DNA of 20,742 nt from a bacterium. Its GTDB lineage: Bacteria > Planctomycetota > UBA1135 > UBA2386. Where the stretch lies: contig DRKG01000473.1 of the NCBI GenBank assembly GCA_011051855.1, positions 1 through 20,742 on the forward strand. The letters are read 5' to 3'. A program made the position numbers and the translations under genes. The notes below the pieces were generated by a model. It did not search any database and was not told the DNA's origin. It worked only from the letters and a program-made list of their open reading frames with translations. Positions 15,275 through 20,742 of the stretch are shown here, piece after piece; the first letter of the stretch is position 1, and the number at the start of each line of letters is the position of its first letter.

Positions 15275-16912
15275 ATGCGGCCGGCTGTGATCGCGGTCCT
15301 GCTCGCAGCCGCCGGCATGCTCATCGTGGGTCTTGGTCGCGGGCCGGAAGTGGCACGCCCCAGCCCGGTGGTCGATGACGCCCCTGTATCCGATGGAGTC
15401 CCCGTGGCCGATCGGTCTGCGTCGGCGGAGGCAACCGGGGACAGGGCCCGTCTTCAAGCCCCGGCCGATGCGCACGAGCGGGAGGCCGCCGCGCCCGCGG
15501 CGGCGATCCGGGGGCGCGTGCTGTGGGCCGACGGGACGCCCGCCGAGGGAGTCCTGCTGTCGGGGCCGTTCGCACGGGAGGCGCGCTCGGCATCGGATGG
15601 ATCCTTCCGTCTGGACCTGGTGGATGCTTACGGCGCCGGCCCCGAGCGTGAACCGATCGAGATCACAGCCCTCGCACCGTGCTGGGTCAAGGATCCGGTG
15701 AAGCTGCAGTGGCCTCCCGCTACCGCCGGGACCAATGTCGAATCGGGTCTTGCGACGCTGCGCATTCCCAATCGCATCGATGTCCGTATCCGTTGCCGCA
15801 TCGACCCGCGCGTCGTTCTATGCATGCGTGAGGACGGGTATGTGCGAGTCGTGGTCACGGCCAGCGATGCGCACGTAGCGGTGTTTCCACCGAACGTCGC
15901 GTTCACGAGCTTCGATATGGATTCGGTGCCTTGCGATCACGTCCTTCAGATCACGGATTGTGACTTCATATCCGTCGCAGCCAAGGTGTCGGCGCGGAGT
16001 CATCGGGATCCTCTGACGGATCAGTACTTGGTCGCGGGATGGACGCGCCGCCTGGATCGTCATTCCCCTGGCGAACTCGCCATCTCCGTCGATGACCGAA
16101 ACCTCCTCGAAGGCATCGTCGTCGACCATCTCGGCCGCCCGATCCCAGACGCGAAGGTGGACGTGTCTATCCCGGAGCCTGCATCCGCCACGGGCTTCGA
16201 CACGACTTGGCTAGAGACCGGCGACCAAGGGCGGTTTCGTTTCTACGGTTCCCCGGGCGATGCCGTGCAGGTGGTCGCGCGCCATGTCGGCGCCGAAGCG
16301 GCGTCGGTCGATGCGGTCGTCGGCGGCGAGGTCGCGCGCGTCTCGGTCGATCTGAGCGGCCATGTCGAACTGCGCGTCACGAAGGGGGGCATGCCCGTAA
16401 CCCACTACCTCTGTGGCACCCGATCGTGGCTGTTCGGGGAGCAGAAGCCGCCCGATCTGTCGCGCCACGACGACGGAAGGTCCTGGCTTCCCCACCTGGC
16501 GGATGGGCAGAGGCTCTTCCTCACCTGGCGCGACGGCGCCCGTTGGCGAGAGCAGGAACTGCCGCGAGCGTTGCTCCAACCCCGGCGGCGCGGTGAGCCG
16601 GCAACCGTCGATACCCTGGATCTACCGGATGTACCGCTGGGCACCCTGCGAATCGCGGGCCTCGACAAGTGGCGGAAATGCCGCGTTTCTTTGGAACTGC
16701 TTTCGCCGCGATCCAGCTTGCCGAGAGGATCACAGGGCGCCGGCTTCTGGAAGGGGGCTGAGCCCAGGTTTCTCGGTGTGCCTGCTGGTCGGTATCGACT
16801 GACAGTGAAGGAGCTCCGCAAAGGCCAAGGGCGGTTCGAAGTCTTTGCTTCCGAGCTGACGCTCGACGGCACCGACAGGACCATCGACGTGGCCGGCGGC
16901 CTACGCCGATAG
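15275..16912 (+). CDS. Exported protein with carboxypeptidase-regulatory-like beta-sandwich domains
   Basis: A 545-residue protein from ATG 15275; a TTG at 15233 in the same frame would add 14 residues, and neither start has a well-spaced ribosome site. Residues about 4-20 form a signal or anchor helix, followed by an Ala/Pro/Asp-rich low-complexity spacer to about 75. Two segments have the look of CarboxypepD_reg-like domains: about 78-130 (IRGRVLWADGTPAEGVLLSG, then SASDGSFRLDL) and about 278-345 (LEGIVVDHLGRPIPDAKVDV, then DQGRFRFYG). A third beta-rich part near 455-545 ends LGVPAGRYRLTVKEL. Such domains act as structural or binding modules in cell-envelope proteins. No catalytic motif is visible. 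Function unknown. It is convergent with the second RND operon. Confidence 0.75.
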   Translation: MRPAVIAVLLAAAGMLIVGLGRGPEVARPSPVVDDAPVSDGVPVADRSASAEATGDRARLQAPADAHEREAAAPAAAIRGRVLWADGTPAEGVLLSGPFAREARSASDGSFRLDLVDAYGAGPEREPIEITALAPCWVKDPVKLQWPPATAGTNVESGLATLRIPNRIDVRIRCRIDPRVVLCMREDGYVRVVVTASDAHVAVFPPNVAFTSFDMDSVPCDHVLQITDCDFISVAAKVSARSHRDPLTDQYLVAGWTRRLDRHSPGELAISVDDRNLLEGIVVDHLGRPIPDAKVDVSIPEPASATGFDTTWLETGDQGRFRFYGSPGDAVQVVARHVGAEAASVDAVVGGEVARVSVDLSGHVELRVTKGGMPVTHYLCGTRSWLFGEQKPPDLSRHDDGRSWLPHLADGQRLFLTWRDGARWREQELPRALLQPRRRGEPATVDTLDLPDVPLGTLRIAGLDKWRKCRVSLELLSPRSSLPRGSQGAGFWKGAEPRFLGVPAGRYRLTVKELRKGQGRFEVFASELTLDGTDRTIDVAGGLRR

Positions 16913-16940
16913 CGGGCAGCGCCTGTCCAGTCGCGGTGGG

Positions 16941-16959
16941 GCGCCCGAAACGTGGGCGC
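16941..16959. terminator. Weak inverted repeat between convergent genes
   Basis: GCGCCC-GAAACGT-GGGCGC lies in the 62-base gap between the convergent stops at 16912 and 16975. A 6-bp GC stem without a T-run; its position favours a shared terminator, but the evidence is slight. Confidence 0.3.
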
Positions 16960-16974
16960 GCAGTTCGCGTCCGC

Positions 16975-19900
16975 TCACTCCGACGACTTCCCCGGGTAGA
17001 GCCAACGCCACGCCGCCCTGGCGGTGCGGGTGATGTCGGCCAGGATCAGATACAGGCACGGCACCAGCACCAGCGAGATCAGCGTCGCGAACAGCACGCC
17101 GAACGCCAGTGAGACGCCCATCGGGATCAAGAAGCGCGCCTGCACGCTCTTCTCCAAGAGCAGGGGCAACAGCCCGAAGAACGTCGTCAGCGAGGTCAGC
17201 AGGATCGGGCGGAAGCGAGCCGCGCCGGCGGTGCGCACCGCGTGCAGCAGGGAGTCGTGTTGATCGCGGCGTTTGTTGATCCAGTCGACCAGCACGATGT
17301 TGTCGTTGATCACGACGCCGGACAGTGCGACGACGCCGAACAGCGACAGGATGCTGAGGTCGAAGCCGGTGAGCAGGTGACCGATCACGGCGCCGACCAA
17401 GCCGAACGGGATCGCGATCAGGATCAGGAATGGCTGCAGGAAGCTGCGCAACGGGATTGCGATCAGCGCGTACATCGCGCACAGCGCGATCACGAAGCCG
17501 CCGGCGAGCGAGATCAGCAGCTCGGTCTTCTTCTTCTGATCACCCTCGAACGCCCAGGTAAGGCCATCGTGGCGCGAGACCAGCGCCGGCAGTACTTCGT
17601 CGCGCAGCCGCGCGTTGATCGCCTCGGCGCTGGCGTTGGGGTCGTTCTCGTCGATTTCGCCACTGACTCGCAGGGCTCGCTTCTGGTCGACGCGCGTGAT
17701 CATCGAGAACGATCGGCCGGTGCGGATCTCGGCGACGGTCGCGATCGGGATCTCGTCGCCGCTCGCGGTGCGGATCATCATTTCGTCGAGGTCCCGCAGC
17801 GAGCGCCGCTCCTGTTCGGGATAGCGCACCATCACCTTGACGTCGTCGCGACCGCGCTGGATGCGCTGCGCCTCTTCGCCGTAGAATGCCTGCCGAACTT
17901 GGCGGGCGAGGTCCCGCTGGCTGACGCCCAGCGGCTCGGCCGAGGGTTTGATGCGCAGTTCGAGTTCGCGCTTGCCGAGGCGGAACGAGTTGGTCACGTC
18001 CTTGATCTCGGGCATCGAGCGCAGTTCGTGCTCGAGTTCGTCGACGGCGGTCTGCAGCACGTCCATGTCGGCGTGGTAGAGCTCGACGTCGATGTCCTTG
18101 CCGGTGCTGAAGAACGAAGTCGTGTAGGTCAGCTCGACCGCGTCCGGCACGTCGCCGACCCGCTCCCGCAGTCGGCTCATGATCTCGTCGGAAGAGGGCG
18201 CGCGCAGCTCGGAGACGAGCAGTTGCAGGTTCAGCTCGCCGAGGTGCGAGCCGGACTGGAACCTGGCGTCGCGGTTGCCGCCGTTGCGTGCCTGCTCGCG
18301 TGCATACGGTTGCGAGCCGACGGTGGCCATCATGTGTTGCAGCACGGTGCCGTCGCTGGGCTGCTCGCGGTCGAAGGCCGCGCAGACCTCGCGTGCGGTG
18401 CTTTCGATGCCGGCCAGGACGGAGCGGGTGCGAGCCACTGGGGTGCCTTCCGGCATCGTCAGCGAAACCACGATGTTGTCGCCCTCGACGGTGGGGAAGA
18501 ACACGAATCGCGGCGTGCCGGCGCCGACCATTGCACCGGTGACGACCAGCACGGCGAGTGCGGCTGCGATGGTGGTGTAGCGCCAACGCAGGCACAGTTC
18601 GAGGAGCGGTTGGTAGATGCGGCGCACCAACCAGTCGAGCGTCGACTGCACCACTCGTTGCACGCCCGCGAGTGCGCGTGCGCCGATCCACGGCCGCTCG
18701 GCGACCCGGTCGCCCATCAGCGTCAGGTGCGACGGCAGGCACAGTTGCGACTCGATCAGGCTCAGCGACAGTACTGGCAACACGATCAACGGGATCACCC
18801 GCCAGATCTGTGCGTCGGATCCCGGGACCGAAAACAGCATCGGCAGGAACGCGACGATCGTGGTCAGAACCGAAGCGAACACCGGATGGCGGACCTCGCG
18901 GCTGCCGCGCAGCGACGCCAGCAGCGGGCTCGCGCCGAGCTGCCGGTGCCGGGCGATGTTCTCGCCGACGACGATCGCGTCGTCGACGACGATGCCGAGC
19001 ACCAGCAGGAACGCGAACAGCGAGATCATGTTGATCGACACGTCGGCGATCGGCATGAACGCGACCGCGCCGAGGAACGCCACCGGGATGCCGACCGCGA
19101 CCCACATCGCCAGGCGGAGTTGCAGAAACAGCGCCAGGATCACGAAGACCATCACCAGGCCTTGTGCCGCGTTGCGCATCAGCAGGCTGATGCGGCTCTT
19201 CAGGATCACCGACTCATCCTTCCAGGTGGTCATCGTGACGCCCGCGGGCATCGCCGCCCGGCCGTGATCCGCGACCCAGCGCTTGACCGCTTCGGTGATC
19301 ACGATCGCGTCTTGGTCGCCGACCCGGAACACCTTCAGCAGTGCCGCTGGCTGGCCGTCGAAACGCGATTCGAGGTCCTCGTCGGCGAAGCCGTCGACGA
19401 CGCGCGCGACGTCGCCGAGTCGGACCTCGCTACCGTCCGGGCCGGCCAGCAGTGTCAGTCGCTCGAACTCGGGCCCGCGGTACGCCTGCCCTTGGATGCG
19501 CAGCAGGGTCTGCCCGTCGTCGGTCTTGATGGCGCCAGCCGGCAGGTCGAGGCTGCTGCGGCGGATGGCGTCGGCGACTTGGTCGAAGGTCAGCCCGTAG
19601 CGGCGCAGTTGGGCTTCGCCGACTTCGACCGAGATCTCGTAGTCGCGCACCGCGGCGAGTTCGACCTGCGAGATCTCTGGCAGGTCGGTCAGCGCGTCGC
19701 GCGCCTGTTCGGCCAAGCGCTTGAGCGGCGCTTCGCCGATGTCGCCGGAGATCGACACGTTGATGACCTCCTTGCGCATCACCAGGCGCGACACGATCGG
19801 TTCTTCGATCTCGCCGGGGAAGTTGGTGATCGCGTCGACGCGGTTCTTGACGTCGTCGAGCACCCGCTCGATGTCGGCATCCTGTAGCGCCTCGACCACG

Positions 19901-20214
19901 ACGGTGCCCGTGCCCTCGCCCGCATTCGAGGTCACCTTGTCGACGCCGGTCACGCTGACCACCGCCTCCTCGATCAACTGGCAGACGCCGAGCTCGACCT
20001 CGGTGGGGGTCGCGCCGGGATAGACGACTGCGACCGTGACGATGTTGGGTTCGATCTCGGGGAACACTTCGCGCCGCACGCGGCCGGTCAGCAGCGCCGC
20101 CGCTCCCGCGACCACGAACGACAGAGCCAGCAATGTGGCGGCGACGTGGTTCTGGGTGAACATCGCGAAGAAGCCGCGCTTCTCCGCTGCGGGCACCGTC
20201 GGGTCGTCGCGCAT
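16975..20214 (-). CDS. RND efflux permease, AcrB/HAE1-type
   Basis: A 1079-residue proton-driven inner-membrane exporter. ATG 20214 is preferred: GGAGG lies 7 bases upstream and the A is shared with the adaptor stop (TGATG); a GTG at 20217 is also possible. The length is normal for the family, with two repeats of one helix, a large periplasmic domain and a group of helices. Family signatures are REVFPEIEPNIVTVAVVYPG near residues 48-67, the proton-relay LGIVVDDAIVVGENIARH (Asp411, Asp412), FFPTVEGDNIVVSLTMPEG at about 572-590, and in the second half LSGVVINDNIVLVDWINKRR. AcrB has a Lys in this last helix; here the aligned site is in INDN (Asn970-Asp971). The substrate is probably a lipophilic compound, drug or lipid, but cannot be told from the sequence. 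Confidence 0.92.
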   Translation of the reverse strand: MRDDPTVPAAEKRGFFAMFTQNHVAATLLALSFVVAGAAALLTGRVRREVFPEIEPNIVTVAVVYPGATPTEVELGVCQLIEEAVVSVTGVDKVTSNAGEGTGTVVVEALQDADIERVLDDVKNRVDAITNFPGEIEEPIVSRLVMRKEVINVSISGDIGEAPLKRLAEQARDALTDLPEISQVELAAVRDYEISVEVGEAQLRRYGLTFDQVADAIRRSSLDLPAGAIKTDDGQTLLRIQGQAYRGPEFERLTLLAGPDGSEVRLGDVARVVDGFADEDLESRFDGQPAALLKVFRVGDQDAIVITEAVKRWVADHGRAAMPAGVTMTTWKDESVILKSRISLLMRNAAQGLVMVFVILALFLQLRLAMWVAVGIPVAFLGAVAFMPIADVSINMISLFAFLLVLGIVVDDAIVVGENIARHRQLGASPLLASLRGSREVRHPVFASVLTTIVAFLPMLFSVPGSDAQIWRVIPLIVLPVLSLSLIESQLCLPSHLTLMGDRVAERPWIGARALAGVQRVVQSTLDWLVRRIYQPLLELCLRWRYTTIAAALAVLVVTGAMVGAGTPRFVFFPTVEGDNIVVSLTMPEGTPVARTRSVLAGIESTAREVCAAFDREQPSDGTVLQHMMATVGSQPYAREQARNGGNRDARFQSGSHLGELNLQLLVSELRAPSSDEIMSRLRERVGDVPDAVELTYTTSFFSTGKDIDVELYHADMDVLQTAVDELEHELRSMPEIKDVTNSFRLGKRELELRIKPSAEPLGVSQRDLARQVRQAFYGEEAQRIQRGRDDVKVMVRYPEQERRSLRDLDEMMIRTASGDEIPIATVAEIRTGRSFSMITRVDQKRALRVSGEIDENDPNASAEAINARLRDEVLPALVSRHDGLTWAFEGDQKKKTELLISLAGGFVIALCAMYALIAIPLRSFLQPFLILIAIPFGLVGAVIGHLLTGFDLSILSLFGVVALSGVVINDNIVLVDWINKRRDQHDSLLHAVRTAGAARFRPILLTSLTTFFGLLPLLLEKSVQARFLIPMGVSLAFGVLFATLISLVLVPCLYLILADITRTARAAWRWLYPGKSSE

Positions 20215-20742
20215 CACTTCTCCTCCGCCGACGGTGCGACGGTCGCGCTCGCCAGGCGCACACGCATGCCGTCGACCGGTGCCTGCAAGTTGCTGAGCAG
20301 GACCAGTTCACCGGCGTGCAGCCCGCCCTGCACGATCACGTGGCCGCGACCGGCGCGCAGCACGTCGACCTTGCGTTGGTGCAGTTCCGGCACGAACAGC
20401 GGCAGCCAGCCGAACTGCATCGGGCGGTGAACGACCAGCCAGACGTGGTCACCGCCGTGCAACGCGCTGCGCGGCAGCACGAACACGCCGTCGGCCGTGT
20501 GGCCTCGGATCTCGGCCTCGACGAACATGCCGACCAACAGCGGTGCATCGTCGCGCGCGCGCACCCGCGCGATGGCCGTCAGCTGGCGGGTCTTGCGGTC
20601 GAGTTCCCCCTCGACGCGCACGATGCGGCCGGTCCAGGTTCGTCGGCTGCCGGCGAACTCGGTGGACAAGGTGACTTCGGGGCCCTCGTCGTTGCTGGCG
20701 GTCAACGGCAGGTCGAGGAAGGCGGCATCGTCGAGCGAGATC
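20214..20742 (-). CDS. RND efflux adaptor (membrane-fusion protein), C-terminal part, cut by window edge
   Basis: The frame is open to the right edge, so the N-terminus, with its signal and hairpin regions, is missing; about 175 residues are visible. What can be seen is the beta-barrel and membrane-proximal part of an adaptor: a strand-rich start, GRIVRVEGELDRKTRQLTAI, then LLVGMFVEAEIRG (the usual xxPGMFVxxxI position) and VFVLPRSALHGGDHVWLV, and near the end VQGGLHAGELVLLSNLQAPV followed by GMRVRL. The stop shares its last base with the start of the permease gene (TGATG), so the two are co-translated as one pump. The outer-membrane partner is not in the window and may lie upstream or elsewhere. 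Confidence 0.88.
   Translation of the reverse strand, partial: ISLDDAAFLDLPLTASNDEGPEVTLSTEFAGSRRTWTGRIVRVEGELDRKTRQLTAIARVRARDDAPLLVGMFVEAEIRGHTADGVFVLPRSALHGGDHVWLVVHRPMQFGWLPLFVPELHQRKVDVLRAGRGHVIVQGGLHAGELVLLSNLQAPVDGMRVRLASATVAPSAEEK

Overview
The window is high-GC bacterial DNA with tightly packed genes, no rRNA, tRNA, CRISPR array or insertion sequence that I can see. The best guess for the host is a Planctomycetota-like bacterium. That is inference from gene content: a c-type cytochrome of the kind common there, very large secreted amidohydrolases, a secreted carboxypeptidase-regulatory-like protein beside an ECF-sigma-like remnant, and a long CusA variant. No marker gene proves it.

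Layout. (1) 3-973, plus strand: the 3' end of a c-type cytochrome gene overlapping a HAD-family hydrolase gene by TGATG. (2) 1202-10264, minus strand, transcribed right to left: a five-gene heavy-metal efflux operon. Its order is a small Cys-rich secreted protein, a TolC/CusC-type outer-membrane lipoprotein, a CusB-type adaptor, a CusA-type RND pump, and a secreted His-rich protein with three metal-binding-like repeats. (3) 10372-14759, minus strand: two coupled secreted amidohydrolase genes holding three amidohydrolase modules, of which only one keeps the full metal-ligand set. (4) 14760-15274: intergenic DNA carrying apparent gene remnants, including an ECF-sigma-like piece. (5) 15275-16912, plus strand: a secreted or membrane-anchored beta-sandwich protein. 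(6) 16975-20742, minus strand: a second RND efflux pair of the AcrB/HAE1 type, whose adaptor runs off the right edge.

How the genes work together. The metal operon looks like a complete envelope-spanning pump (outer-membrane channel, periplasmic adaptor, inner-membrane proton-driven pump) with unusually many periplasmic metal-binding modules: a Cys-rich first product, a CxMHP...CPxCxM domain and two DUF3347 copies in the adaptor, an extra Cys/His-containing insertion in the pump, and a Cys/His-rich last product. Gene junctions of -4 to +2 bases and internal Shine-Dalgarno sites suggest coupled translation of outer-membrane factor, adaptor and pump. Copper or silver is the likeliest substrate by family, but the sequence alone does not fix the metal.

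The most noteworthy points are the metal-binding additions across that operon, the two degenerate amidohydrolase modules kept beside an intact one, a strong hairpin after the first operon gene, and the gene remnants at 14856-15248.
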